Shown: positions 41,704 through 50,459, numbered from the stretch's first letter. The stretch is DNA of 64,000 bases from Sporomusaceae bacterium UBA7701 (GCA_002482545.1 DLGF01000016.1:161167-225166); one strand, 5' to 3'. The notes: generated by a model not told the origin, from the sequence alone. A program made the numbers and translations.

Positions 41704-41738
41704 GCCTGCGGCGTATGCCGCAGGCATTATTTTTTATT
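41704..41738 (+). terminator. Terminator after rpmA
   Basis: GCCTGCGGC pairs with GCCGCAGGC around GTAT, followed by a T-rich tail. Confidence 0.92.
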
Positions 41739-41813
41739 TGTCACCAGCCGACAGGATTTTTGCTATAACGGCGCGAAAATTTTACATATTTCCCAATTAG
41801 GGAGGTTTGGGCC

Positions 41814-42026
41814 GTGGACAAAGATGCTGGCGATGAACTCGAACGGGTGCTCAGGATACAACGTCACGAATTTATCAATCATATTCAGGTGGTGCACGCG
41901 CTGTTACAGTTGGGGCGGGTGGAGAAAGCCCTGAAGTACATCGAGGAACTGGCCAAGGACCCGAGCCTGGTCGAGGAGCCGCTCAGGCTTCACCGGCAGC
42001 AGCAGGCGAGCCAGCGCAACGCTTGA
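41814..42026 (+). CDS. Spo0B-like helical-hairpin protein, phosphotransferase domain only
   Basis: A 70-residue protein covering the helical hairpin of Spo0B. The likely phospho-accepting His is in RIQRHEFINHIQVVHALLQLGR (His18 in RHEF, as in other Spo0B-type/SpoOB_a domains). The ATPase-like C-terminal domain of B. subtilis Spo0B is absent, and the chain ends in a Gln/Arg-rich tail. It lies exactly where spo0B lies in Bacillus, between rpmA and obg. A GTG start follows GGGAGG. It would dimerise to a four-helix bundle and could relay phosphate to Spo0A, but this is inference. Confidence 0.8.
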   Translation: MDKDAGDELERVLRIQRHEFINHIQVVHALLQLGRVEKALKYIEELAKDPSLVEEPLRLHRQQQASQRNA

Positions 42027-42100
42027 TAATAAAATCCAGCCGTTCGTGACATATTAACCGATAAGACAATCGTTTACCTAAATTCAAAAGGGGATTCCGC

Positions 42101-43372
42101 ATGTTTATCGACAGAGCCAAAATACAGGTTAAGGCAGGCGACGGCGGCAACGGCATGTCCAGTTTCCGCCGTGAAAAATATGTGCCCAAAGGCGGCCCGA
42201 ACGGCGGGGACGGCGGCCGGGGCGGCGACGTCATTCTGCTTGTCGACGACAGCCTGAACACGCTGATCGATTTTCGGTACAAGCGCAAGTTCAAGGCCGA
42301 CGCAGGCAGCAACGGGCAAACCAGCAACATGCATGGCCGCCAGGGTCAGCCGCTTTACGTCAAAGTGCCTCCCGGGACCATTGTCAAAGACGAGGAGACC
42401 GGTGAAGTGATCGGCGACCTGACCGCCGCCGGACAGGAGCTGGCGGTCGCCCAAGGGGGCCGCGGCGGCCGGGGCAACGCCCGTTTCGTGACGAGTGTTC
42501 ATCGGGCGCCGACTTTTTCGGAGCGGGGCGAACCCGGCGAAGAGCGGTCGCTGCTTTTGGAGCTCAAGGTCCTGGCCGATGTGGGGCTGGTGGGTTACCC
42601 GAGCGTCGGCAAATCCAGTCTGATCGCCAAGGTTTCGGCGGCCCGGCCGGAGATTGCCGCCTATCATTTTACCACCCTCTCCCCGGTGCTGGGAGTAGTC
42701 AGCCTGCGGGAAGGCCAGAGCTTCGTCATGGCCGACATTCCCGGCCTGATCGAAGGCGCCCATGAAGGCAAAGGCCTCGGACATGATTTTCTCCGGCATG
42801 TGGAACGCACCCGGATGATTATTCACGTACTGGACGCGTCCGGACTCGAAGGCCGCGACCCGCTTGAAGATTACCATAAGATCAACGCCGAACTGAAGCG
42901 GTACAACGAGCGCCTTGCTTCCAGGCCGCAGATCATTGCCACCAACAAGATGGACCTTGCGGAAGCCCAGGCCAACTACGGGCGGATCGTTGAGTACATG
43001 ACCAAGGAGGGGCGGGAGGTGTTTCCCGTCTCGGCGGCAACCGGTGAAGGGCTGCCCCAGTTGATGGAGCGTGTCGGCGCGCTGCTGACCGAGTATCGGG
43101 CGGAGCCTCCCGAGCCGCTTGATACCGTGGTATACCAGGCCAGGCCGGAAACGGCCTTTACCATCCGCCGTGAAGACGACGGCGCGTTTGTTGTGGAGGG
43201 TAAGGATATTGAAAAATTAGTGGCCATGACCCATTTTGATAATGACGAAGGACTCCGCCGGTTCCAGCTCATCTGGCGCCGCCTGGGAATCGACGAGGCC
43301 CTCCGGGAGCGGGGGGCGAAAGAGGGCAGTACGGTCCGGATTCGCGGCATGGAGTTTGAATTCAAGGAGTAG
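42101..43372 (+). CDS. obg: GTPase Obg
   Basis: A 423-residue GTPase with the glycine-rich Obg fold (1-158), a G domain with GYPSVGKSS (from residue 165) and NKMD, and the C-terminal OCT domain. It works in 50S assembly and stress or sporulation control. An AAAGGGG site precedes the ATG. The upstream Spo0B-like gene repeats the Bacillus spo0B-obg order. Confidence 0.97.
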   Translation: MFIDRAKIQVKAGDGGNGMSSFRREKYVPKGGPNGGDGGRGGDVILLVDDSLNTLIDFRYKRKFKADAGSNGQTSNMHGRQGQPLYVKVPPGTIVKDEETGEVIGDLTAAGQELAVAQGGRGGRGNARFVTSVHRAPTFSERGEPGEERSLLLELKVLADVGLVGYPSVGKSSLIAKVSAARPEIAAYHFTTLSPVLGVVSLREGQSFVMADIPGLIEGAHEGKGLGHDFLRHVERTRMIIHVLDASGLEGRDPLEDYHKINAELKRYNERLASRPQIIATNKMDLAEAQANYGRIVEYMTKEGREVFPVSAATGEGLPQLMERVGALLTEYRAEPPEPLDTVVYQARPETAFTIRREDDGAFVVEGKDIEKLVAMTHFDNDEGLRRFQLIWRRLGIDEALRERGAKEGSTVRIRGMEFEFKE

Positions 43373-43399
43373 GAGGCAGGGACGATTCCCTGAAACAGT

Positions 43400-43693
43400 A
43401 TGCTTACAGCAAAACAAAAACGGCGACTGAAGTCGCTGGGCGCCGATCTCGAACCGGTCCTTCAGATCGGTAAGGCCGGCGTGGCGTCCGCGTTGGCCGA
43501 AAGTGCCGACAATGTGCTCACCGCCCGCGAACTCATCAAAGTCCGGGTATTGCGCAACAGCCCCGAGGACCCCAGGGACGCGCTCGCCGAACTGGCTGAG
43601 GCGACCGGTGCCGAGCTTGTGCAAACCATTGGGCGGAACGGGCTTTTGTACCGGCGCAATCCGGAGAAGCCGAAACTCGAACTGCCGGAGTAG
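43400..43693 (+). CDS. yhbY: YhbY-type RNA-binding protein
   Basis: A 97-residue CRS1-YhbY (CRM) domain protein with LQIGKAGVASAL and the GNGLLYRR-like motif (IGRNGLLYRRNPEKP). It associates with pre-50S ribosomes. The ATG is 28 nt from the GGAGG site, and CAGGGA/TCCCTG form a hairpin in between that could shorten the distance. A stop codon three codons upstream in frame fixes this start. Confidence 0.93.
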   Translation: MLTAKQKRRLKSLGADLEPVLQIGKAGVASALAESADNVLTARELIKVRVLRNSPEDPRDALAELAEATGAELVQTIGRNGLLYRRNPEKPKLELPE

Positions 43694-43829
43694 CGGAAAG
43701 AATACCGAAAGGTCCCGGCCACTGGCCGGGGCCTTACGAATTTGCACAGATATTTCATAAACTGGCGGATGGTGGGTAAATGAAGGGGTAGGGCCGGGCC
43801 CGGTGGCCAAAAGGGGATGGGACAGGTGA

Positions 43830-43858
43830 TTGACTAGTCAGTCAGAGGCATAGTACAC
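43830..43858 (+). promoter_or_regulatory. Promoter overlapped by a TetR-type palindrome
   Basis: TTGACT (43830-43835) lies inside the palindrome TGACTAGTCA (43831-43840), and GTACAC lies 17 bp downstream as a poor -10. The palindrome over the -35 looks like an operator for a TetR-family repressor. It controls the MacAB-like operon starting at 43888. Confidence 0.6.
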
Positions 43859-43887
43859 TGAAACTACCACAACACGGAGGTGCACCT

Positions 43888-44955
43888 ATGCAAGCGATCC
43901 GGCAGCATAAGCGATGGCTCATTTTGATCCTGGTCCTGGCCACCGGGGCGGCAGCAGGGACAGTCTACTATAAAAATGCGGCCAAGTCGGCCGTAACCTA
44001 TACGACGGCGGCGGTCGAACGCGGGGATATCCAGGCGGTCGTATCGGCGACAGGAACCATTTCCCCGGTCAACAGCGTCGATATCAGTTCCAAGATAACC
44101 GGCCTGATCGAGGCTGTAAAAGTGGCGGAAAACGATCAGGTCAAGGTTGGCCAAGTGCTGATCGTGCTTGACGACACCCGGCTGAGAAGCCAGGTTTCCC
44201 AGGCGCAGGCGCGGCTGAGCAACGCCACGGCGAACTATGAACGCACCAAGAGACTTATGAGTATCGGGGCGGTATCGAATCAGCAGATGGATGCGGCCCG
44301 CATGGACTATGACGTGGCCCGGGCCTCCTACGACGATTCGGTGTCACAGCTTGAGGACACGGTCATCAAGGCGCCGATCGACGGCCAGGTCATCGGCAAG
44401 CCTATTCCGGCAGGCCAAACGGTGGCGCCCGGCATTGCCAACCCGATGGTGCTCATGACGGTTGCGGATATGTCCAAAATGCAGATTTCCGTTCAGGTCG
44501 ACGAGTCGGACATCGGCAAGGTCAAAGTCGGCCAGAAGGTGACCTTCACAGTCGATTCCTACATCGACAAAACCTTTACCGGCAAAGTCTCCAACGTATC
44601 AAACAAGGCCAGCGTCGATCAGAACGTTGTATATTACCCGGTGACGGTCGATATCGATTCGCCTGAGGGGCTCTTGAAACCGACGATGACGGCCCGGGTG
44701 TCCGTACATGTGGGGGAAAGCAAAGATACGCTCATTGTGCCCCTGAGCGCCGTGAAACAGGACCGGGATGCGCAGTATTACATCCAGGTCCTAAGAGGCG
44801 GCGCTCCGCAGAATGTGACAGTCAAGCTGGGCTTGACCAACGATGACCGGGCGGAGGTACTCGGACTGAACGAGGACGATCAGATCATCGTGCCGGCGCC
44901 CAAAGGGGCGGCCGGGGGGGCGGCAAGCCCCATGCGCCGGGTAATGGGGCGCTAA
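43888..44955 (+). CDS. MacA/HlyD-like periplasmic adaptor of an efflux system
   Basis: A 355-residue adaptor. An N-terminal signal anchor (about 9-28) precedes a barrel-sandwich (lipoyl-like) domain split by a coiled-coil hairpin (about 95-145, VSQAQARLSNATANYERTK in part), then a beta-barrel domain. Adaptors of this type bridge a MacB-type transporter to an outer-membrane channel. That would fit a diderm such as a Negativicute, but no TolC gene is nearby. It is the first gene of three and has a GGAGGTG site. Confidence 0.88.
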   Translation: MQAIRQHKRWLILILVLATGAAAGTVYYKNAAKSAVTYTTAAVERGDIQAVVSATGTISPVNSVDISSKITGLIEAVKVAENDQVKVGQVLIVLDDTRLRSQVSQAQARLSNATANYERTKRLMSIGAVSNQQMDAARMDYDVARASYDDSVSQLEDTVIKAPIDGQVIGKPIPAGQTVAPGIANPMVLMTVADMSKMQISVQVDESDIGKVKVGQKVTFTVDSYIDKTFTGKVSNVSNKASVDQNVVYYPVTVDIDSPEGLLKPTMTARVSVHVGESKDTLIVPLSAVKQDRDAQYYIQVLRGGAPQNVTVKLGLTNDDRAEVLGLNEDDQIIVPAPKGAAGGAASPMRRVMGR

Positions 44956-44966
44956 AGGAGGCAGCC

Positions 44967-45644
44967 ATGACTATTGCACTGCACGATATCACCAAGACCT
45001 ATCACATGGGCGACACGACCGTCCATGCTTTGGCCGGAGTCACGCTGGCGATCGCGGCGGGCGAACTGACGGCCATCATGGGACCGTCCGGGTCCGGCAA
45101 ATCGACCTTGATGAATATTCTGGGGTGCCTGGACCGGCCGACCGGCGGCTCGTACCGTCTGGACGGCGAAGAAGTGGCGGCCCTGAGCGACGACAAGCTG
45201 GCGGTTATCCGCAACAAAAAGATCGGCTTTGTGTTCCAGAATTTCAATCTGTTGCCTCGCATGTCGGCACTGCAGAATGTCGCGTTGCCGATGGTTTATG
45301 CCGGGGTCGACAAAGCGGCGAGGGCCGACCGGGCGGATCGGGCCTTGGCTGTGGTCGGGCTGGAAGCCCGCAAGGATCACAAGCCGAACGAACTGTCCGG
45401 CGGCCAGCGGCAGCGGGTCGCCATCGCCAGGGCTCTGGTCAACGACCCTGCGATCATCATGGCCGATGAGCCCACCGGCAACCTCGACACGAAAGCCGGC
45501 ACCGAAATCATGGAAGTGTTCTGCGAATTGAATCGCCAGGGACGGACGATCATCCTCATCACCCATGAGCCGGATATTGCGGCTTTTGCCCGGCGGGTCA
45601 TCCATGTCCGCGACGGGGAAATCATCCGCGACGAGAAGCGCTGA
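44967..45644 (+). CDS. MacB-type ABC transporter ATP-binding protein
   Basis: A 225-residue ATPase with Walker A GPSGSGKST, signature LSGGQRQR, Walker B IIMADEPTGNLD and the H-loop. It belongs to the LolD/MacB group. It lies 11 bp after the adaptor and 13 bp before the permease, so these form one exporter. Substrate unknown; antibiotics, peptides or lipoproteins are all possible. Confidence 0.93.
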   Translation: MTIALHDITKTYHMGDTTVHALAGVTLAIAAGELTAIMGPSGSGKSTLMNILGCLDRPTGGSYRLDGEEVAALSDDKLAVIRNKKIGFVFQNFNLLPRMSALQNVALPMVYAGVDKAARADRADRALAVVGLEARKDHKPNELSGGQRQRVAIARALVNDPAIIMADEPTGNLDTKAGTEIMEVFCELNRQGRTIILITHEPDIAAFARRVIHVRDGEIIRDEKR

Positions 45645-45657
45645 GGAGTGGCGAACG

Positions 45658-46872
45658 GTGTTTTGGGAGAGTGTAATAATCGCCCTGGACGGGCTTAAGG
45701 CCAACAAAATGCGCTCCTTTCTGACCATGCTGGGCATTATTATCGGCGTCGGGGCGGTTATTGCCATGGTTTCGATCGGGATGGGCGTCCGGGAGAAAGT
45801 CGAAACCTCCATTGCCAGCCTGGGGAGCAATTTGCTGATTGTCATGCCGGGAGCTACGTCCCCTTCGGGCGCCCGGCTCGCCGCCGGCTCCACCACGACG
45901 CTCACCAACGACGACGCCCGGGCTATTGCCCGCAGCATCCCCGAGGCCGTCGCCATAGCCCCCAGCGTCGGCCGGCAGTACCAAATCGTTTATGGGAATC
46001 AGAACTGGGTGACCAGTATTCAGGGGACGACGCCCGAGTTTCTTACCGTGCGGGATTTCGCGGTGGAAACCGGGAGCTTTTTCACTCCTAAAGACGTCGA
46101 TACCCGGGCGCGAGTCGTGGTATTGGGCAAAACGACAGCCGACAACTTGTTCGGGGAAATCAGCCCCATCGGGCAAACCGTACGCATCAACAAGGCCCCC
46201 TTCCGGGTCGTCGGAATCCTTGGCGCGAAAGGTCAGTCCGCCGGGGGAATGGATCAGGACGATATGGCGGTCATTCCGCTCACCACCGCCCAAGAGCGGC
46301 TCTTGGGAATTACCTATTTGAACAGTATCAGCATCCAGGCCGCCAGCGGCGACGTTATCGACCAGGTGCAGGAGGAAATTACCGCCCTGCTCCGGACGCG
46401 GCACCGCTTGGCTCCCGGCGTTGCAGACGACTTCACGGTTCGCAACTTGGCCTCCGTCATGGCTACCGCCCAGGAAACCACCGGGACGATCACCCTGCTG
46501 CTCGGCAACATTGCCGCCATCTCGCTCTTGGTGGGCGGGATCGGCATCATGAATATCATGCTGGTATCGGTTACCGAACGGACGAGGGAAATCGGCATTC
46601 GCAAGGCACTGGGCGCAACCTACAACAATATTCTGCTGCAGTTCCTCATCGAGGCGGTGGTGATTGGCGTGACCGGCGGGCTAATAGGCATCGGTCTTGG
46701 TGTGGCGAGTGCCTACGCCATTTCCTGGTTGGCCGGCTGGAATACCGTTATTTCCGCATTCTCCATGATGCTTGCCTTTGGCTTTTCGGTGGTGATCGGT
46801 TTGTTCTTCGGGCTGTATCCGGCCCGAAAAGCGGCGCTCCTCGATCCTATCGACGCTCTGAGGTATGAATAG
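45658..46872 (+). CDS. MacB-type ABC transporter permease
   Basis: A 404-residue permease with one N-terminal helix, a large exterior MacB_PCD domain (about 45-265) and three C-terminal helices (FtsX domain with RTREIGIRKALGA). A GTG start follows GAGGAG at good distance; a longer frame would overlap the ATPase gene. It completes the MacAB-like set. Confidence 0.92.
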   Translation: MFWESVIIALDGLKANKMRSFLTMLGIIIGVGAVIAMVSIGMGVREKVETSIASLGSNLLIVMPGATSPSGARLAAGSTTTLTNDDARAIARSIPEAVAIAPSVGRQYQIVYGNQNWVTSIQGTTPEFLTVRDFAVETGSFFTPKDVDTRARVVVLGKTTADNLFGEISPIGQTVRINKAPFRVVGILGAKGQSAGGMDQDDMAVIPLTTAQERLLGITYLNSISIQAASGDVIDQVQEEITALLRTRHRLAPGVADDFTVRNLASVMATAQETTGTITLLLGNIAAISLLVGGIGIMNIMLVSVTERTREIGIRKALGATYNNILLQFLIEAVVIGVTGGLIGIGLGVASAYAISWLAGWNTVISAFSMMLAFGFSVVIGLFFGLYPARKAALLDPIDALRYE

Positions 46873-46921
46873 CCGATTTTATGATAAGATATAGCTAGGG
46901 AAAAGGGCGGGAGTGTTTGAA

Positions 46922-47059
46922 ATGGGCTATCTGCACACCTTTTGGAATTACCTGAGATCCCCCAAGGGCCGGCATGATTTTATGGATTATATCCGGGCGG
47001 CCGTCATCCTCGCCGCCGTTATGGCGATAATCCGGGTTATGATGGATATGCTGCTCTAG
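46922..47059 (+). CDS. Small membrane protein, 45 aa, unknown
   Basis: A 45-residue frame starting MGYLHTFWNYLRSPKGR, with one hydrophobic helix (about 24-44). GGGAG lies at suitable distance before the ATG. I do not recognise it. It lies between the exporter and nadD and might be a small regulatory membrane peptide. Short length limits confidence. Confidence 0.5.
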   Translation: MGYLHTFWNYLRSPKGRHDFMDYIRAAVILAAVMAIIRVMMDMLL

Positions 47060-47175
47060 CCTGCAGCGGTGGGCCTCTGCGTAGACTGGGAAACCGGCCC
47101 CTTTTATTTTTCTTCCATGTCCGACAAGCCTTTGATATAATTATGTCGTAATATTTCTACAAAAGGGGAAAGCCG

Positions 47176-47790
47176 GTGGGCACAACGCGAAAAATCGGAA
47201 TTTTTGGGGGAACTTTTGATCCCATTCATGTAGGCCATTTAGTCACTGCCGAAGCCGTGCGAATCGAATACGATCTGGAAAAAGTACTGTTCATTCCTGC
47301 CGCGAATCCGCCGCACAAGCAGGGACAACTGGTGACTCCGGCTACGCATCGGTACATTATGACCGTTATGGCCACCTACTCCAACCCCCATTTTTACGTA
47401 TCAGCCATGGAAATGGAGCGTCCCGGGCCGTCATACACCATCGACACTGTCCGGGAATTGGTCGGGGAGCACGGAGCTTCAGCCGATTTTTACTTTATAA
47501 CCGGCGCCGACGCGGTGGCCGACCTGCCGAACTGGAATGATGTCGATGATCTGCTGGATTTATGCCACTTTGTCGCGACAACCCGACCCGGATGCGTGAG
47601 CGCCATTGACGATGTCATCCGGCAGCTCGGCCCGAAAAGTGCGGCGCGGATTCACCGGATCGACACCCCGGAGCTTGAAATTTCGTCCACCGACATCCGG
47701 GAAAGGGTAAAGCAGGGCCGGTCGATCAAGTACATCGTTCCCGAGAGCGTGGAGAGTTATATCGCCAAGGAGGGCCTCTATAGGAACTGA
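47176..47790 (+). CDS. nadD: Nicotinate-nucleotide adenylyltransferase
   Basis: A 204-residue NAD biosynthesis enzyme with GGTFDPIHVGHL (11-22) and the ISSTDIR motif near the end, both ATP-binding signatures of the family. A GTG start follows AAAGGGGAAAG. In many Firmicutes nadD follows yhbY and precedes yqeK and rsfS; here the exporter and small genes have been inserted into that order. Confidence 0.96.
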   Translation: MGTTRKIGIFGGTFDPIHVGHLVTAEAVRIEYDLEKVLFIPAANPPHKQGQLVTPATHRYIMTVMATYSNPHFYVSAMEMERPGPSYTIDTVRELVGEHGASADFYFITGADAVADLPNWNDVDDLLDLCHFVATTRPGCVSAIDDVIRQLGPKSAARIHRIDTPELEISSTDIRERVKQGRSIKYIVPESVESYIAKEGLYRN

Positions 47791-47817
47791 AACCGGCAGC
47801 CGCCGGTTTGTTTTTTT
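47790..47817 (+). terminator. Terminator of nadD
   Basis: AAACCGGC pairs with GCCGGTTT around a short loop, followed by a run of seven T after one G. It overlaps the last base of the nadD stop. Confidence 0.88.
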
Positions 47818-47959
47818 CTGGGGGCATTTATTAAGTCGCGTTAATTATCTATTATCATTTGGTAAAGCTTTCATGGCCGATATTGACGAAAGAAGGCTGC
47901 GGGGACTATGTTAATAGTAGAATCCCGGCACAGCTAAGCCTTGAAAAGGAGGAGGCAGG

Positions 47960-48097
47960 ATGAAAAGCGACAGCGTGAGCGCATTGCTAAAATTGTATTT
48001 TACTGAGGCCGAGGAAACGGAGCTTCAAAGAATAGCTGACCGGATAGTGGAATTAGGGGAAGAAATGCTCCGGGATGTCGCCCCAATTGCAAAATAA
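47960..48097 (+). CDS. Tiny acidic helical protein, first of a related pair
   Basis: A 45-residue acidic frame (MKSDSVSALLKLYFTEAE start) with a very strong AAGGAGGAGG ribosome site. It resembles the next protein in its pattern of LLxL, KxY, AxExE and IA residues, and both are predicted helical. The pair looks like an old tandem duplication. I do not recognise the family. Confidence 0.6.
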   Translation: MKSDSVSALLKLYFTEAEETELQRIADRIVELGEEMLRDVAPIAK

Positions 48098-48120
48098 CGG
48101 TAAAGAAAGGAGAAGGAACC

Positions 48121-48291
48121 ATGGTTGAACAAGAAAGGCTGCTGACTTTGATAAAGTCGTATCTGCCAGACGCTTCTGAGGTGGAAAGCCGCCAGATCGC
48201 CCAGGAAGTAAAAAAAGACCTGGAATGCCTGATTGATTTGATGGTTTCCGAAGCCGTGCTGCAAGCCCGCCAAAATGCCGCTTTGAAATAG
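48121..48291 (+). CDS. Tiny helical protein, second of a related pair
   Basis: A 56-residue frame (MVEQERLLTLIKSYLPDASE start), preceded by AAAGGAGAAGG. The N-terminal 35 residues align with the 45-residue neighbour 23 bp upstream, after which it has its own tail. Its size and charge recall small spore or regulatory proteins, but no family is evident. A short T-rich tract follows at 48322. Confidence 0.6.
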   Translation: MVEQERLLTLIKSYLPDASEVESRQIAQEVKKDLECLIDLMVSEAVLQARQNAALK

Positions 48292-48441
48292 CCGGTTACT
48301 TGAGTAAAATCTGTGGTGCTGGTCTTTTTTTTCACCTCCTTTGCCTCCCAAATAAAGGTAGGCATAAGAAAGCTGTTTTCGCGCATAATGAAGATGTAAA
48401 CAGTTGTCGCTAGTTCACGGAAAGAGGGGTGAATCCTAAGA

Positions 48442-48702
48442 ATGGCCAGAACTCTCTATGTCGGTAATCTCCCCTGGAGCACGTCCGAAACCGACCTTGC
48501 CGACGCCTTCCGTCCGTATGGCACAGTGATTTCCAGCAGGATTATAACCGACAAGGAAACAGGCAGGTCAAGAGGCTTTGGATTTGTGGAAGTAGAGGAT
48601 GCCGATGCGGAAAAAATGATTGAAGCAATGAACGGTAGCGATTTAGGCGGACGCCAGGTTGTTGTCAACGAAGCGAAACCGCGGCAAGGACAAGCAAGTT
48701 GA
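48442..48702 (+). CDS. RRM-type RNA-binding protein
   Basis: An 86-residue single RRM. RNP2 is LYVGNL (5-10) and RNP1 is RGFGFVEV (about 44-51), with a short basic tail. Bacterial RRM proteins of this size bind single-stranded RNA; some are cold- or stress-induced. A GAGGGGTG site precedes the ATG, and it is monocistronic with its own terminator. Confidence 0.95.
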   Translation: MARTLYVGNLPWSTSETDLADAFRPYGTVISSRIITDKETGRSRGFGFVEVEDADAEKMIEAMNGSDLGGRQVVVNEAKPRQGQAS

Positions 48703-48706
48703 TGGT

Positions 48707-48731
48707 ATGCCTCCCTTAGGGAGGCATTTTA
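48707..48731 (+). terminator. Terminator of the RRM gene
   Basis: ATGCCTCCC pairs with GGGAGGCAT around TTA, followed by TTT. Confidence 0.88.
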
Positions 48732-48844
48732 CTTTCCCGATACGGGCGGCCTAAAGCTAAGGATATAGGACTAAACGCTCATTTCGCCCCTGGAGGCAGG
48801 AATATTGCAGAAATTAGCGAAATTTAGCAAACGGGTGAAAAAAG

Positions 48845-49417
48845 ATGAAAAACATGGATAATCGGATCTTGACCAAGCTTAAACAGCGACTGTCCCCCAA
48901 GAGACTAACCCATTCGCTTGGCGTAAGTGAAACAGCGGTCAGGCTTGCCGCCCGCTATGGGGCGAACCTTGATAAGGCCCGCTTGGCCGGACTTCTTCAC
49001 GACTGTGCCCGGGATATGCCCAATAACCTCCTATTGCAAACCGCAGAAGCTAATGCTATAGTGTTGAGAGATGTCGAACGGCGCGCGCCGATGCTTTTGC
49101 ATGCGCCGGTGGGCGTAATTGTCGCCCGTCAGGATTATGGGATAACCGACCCGGAAGTGCTGTCCGCCATCCGGTGGCATACAACCGGCGGTCCGGACAT
49201 GTCGCTACTGGACTATATTGTTTTCTTCGCTGATTATATCGAACCAGGGCGTTCCTTTCCCGGAGTGGAAAGTCTGCGGGCGTTGGCGGATCGTGGCCTT
49301 GAGGAGGCCGTGCTTGCCGCTTACGACCAGACCCTGGGGCATCTCATGGCCGAGCGGGCTTTAATCCATTCGGACACCATTGAAGGACGAAATGCTCTGC
49401 TACTGAAGATGAAATAA
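48845..49417 (+). CDS. yqeK: YqeK HD-domain Ap4A hydrolase
   Basis: A 190-residue HD-superfamily protein with the HD pair His52-Asp53 in LLHDCARD and further ligand motifs (RWHTTG, DYIVFFADYIEPGR). YqeK-type enzymes hydrolyse diadenosine tetraphosphate symmetrically. Its place upstream of rsfS fits the conserved nadD-yqeK-rsfS group. Confidence 0.94.
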   Translation: MKNMDNRILTKLKQRLSPKRLTHSLGVSETAVRLAARYGANLDKARLAGLLHDCARDMPNNLLLQTAEANAIVLRDVERRAPMLLHAPVGVIVARQDYGITDPEVLSAIRWHTTGGPDMSLLDYIVFFADYIEPGRSFPGVESLRALADRGLEEAVLAAYDQTLGHLMAERALIHSDTIEGRNALLLKMK

Positions 49418-49448
49418 ACTTTAACCTCAAGGGAGAGGAGGGGGAAGG

Positions 49449-50459
49449 ATGCGAAGCCGTTTGGAAACAAAGCGGGCGCGCCGCAAAATTTGCTGGTCGC
49501 GCGTGTTTATTGTTCTTTTTGTGTTGCTCGCCATGATGGCGGCATGCGCCGGCGCCGCCTTTTATGCCTACCTCAACCTGTTCGACAATTCCACTGCCTC
49601 GCGGGCGGCTGTGGCCACTTCCGGGGGTGTCGGAAAAACTCCGGCTGATGCCTTCAGCAAACGGATCAATATTCTGCTGCTCGGGATTGATGACGGCGAC
49701 TCCGACGTGCCGGGCGGCGGCCCGACCCGATCGGATACCGTGATTGTCGCCAGCATTAACCCTGAGGACGGGACTGTCAATTTGCTGTCGATTCCCCGGG
49801 ATACCCGGGTTGCCATTCCAGGCCGGAAGGGCTATGACAAGATTACCCACGCCCATGCCTATGGCGGCGCGGCATTGGCGGTGCGGACCGTCGAGGATTT
49901 CTTGCAGATCCCGATTCAATACTATGTGGAAATGGACTGGCAGGGCTTTATTCAGGTTGTCGATATTCTGGGCGGCGTCGATCTTTATGTCGAGCAGGAC
50001 ATGAACTATGAGGACCCTTATGCTGATCTGAGCATTCACCTCAGGCGAGGCTACCAGCACCTGAACGGCCAAGAAGCCGGACAATATGTCCGATATCGCC
50101 ATGACGAGCTCGGCGATATCGGCCGGGTCCAACGCCAGCAAAAGTTCCTGAAAGCCTTGGATGAGCAAATGTTTTCACTGGGCACCATCTGGAAACTTCC
50201 GGCGCTGACCTCGACCCTCAAACAGTACGTAGCGACCGATATGTCGACGATAACTATGCTGAAGGTGGCCAATACCCTTAAAGGCTTTACGGACAATTCC
50301 CTTCGTGCCGAGCTTTTGCCCGGAACCTTTGCGACGATTGACGGCCTGAGTTACTGGGTTCCGGACAAGGATCAGACTCGTCAATTGGTTGAGACCATGT
50401 TTACTTCGGCAGGGTCCAATGTATCCGGAACCATTCCCGGTGCGACCCGAACCAATTAA
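49449..50459 (+). CDS. LytR-CpsA-Psr (LCP) family protein
   Basis: A 336-residue protein with a basic N-terminus, one helix (about 17-40) and the exported LCP domain (RSDTVIVASINPEDGTVNLL region in part; RHDELGDIGRVQRQQ motif with conserved Arg and Asp). LCP enzymes attach glycopolymers to peptidoglycan or related carriers. It is inserted between yqeK and rsfS, as in several clostridia. A GGAGGGGG site precedes the ATG. Confidence 0.93.
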   Translation: MRSRLETKRARRKICWSRVFIVLFVLLAMMAACAGAAFYAYLNLFDNSTASRAAVATSGGVGKTPADAFSKRINILLLGIDDGDSDVPGGGPTRSDTVIVASINPEDGTVNLLSIPRDTRVAIPGRKGYDKITHAHAYGGAALAVRTVEDFLQIPIQYYVEMDWQGFIQVVDILGGVDLYVEQDMNYEDPYADLSIHLRRGYQHLNGQEAGQYVRYRHDELGDIGRVQRQQKFLKALDEQMFSLGTIWKLPALTSTLKQYVATDMSTITMLKVANTLKGFTDNSLRAELLPGTFATIDGLSYWVPDKDQTRQLVETMFTSAGSNVSGTIPGATRTN

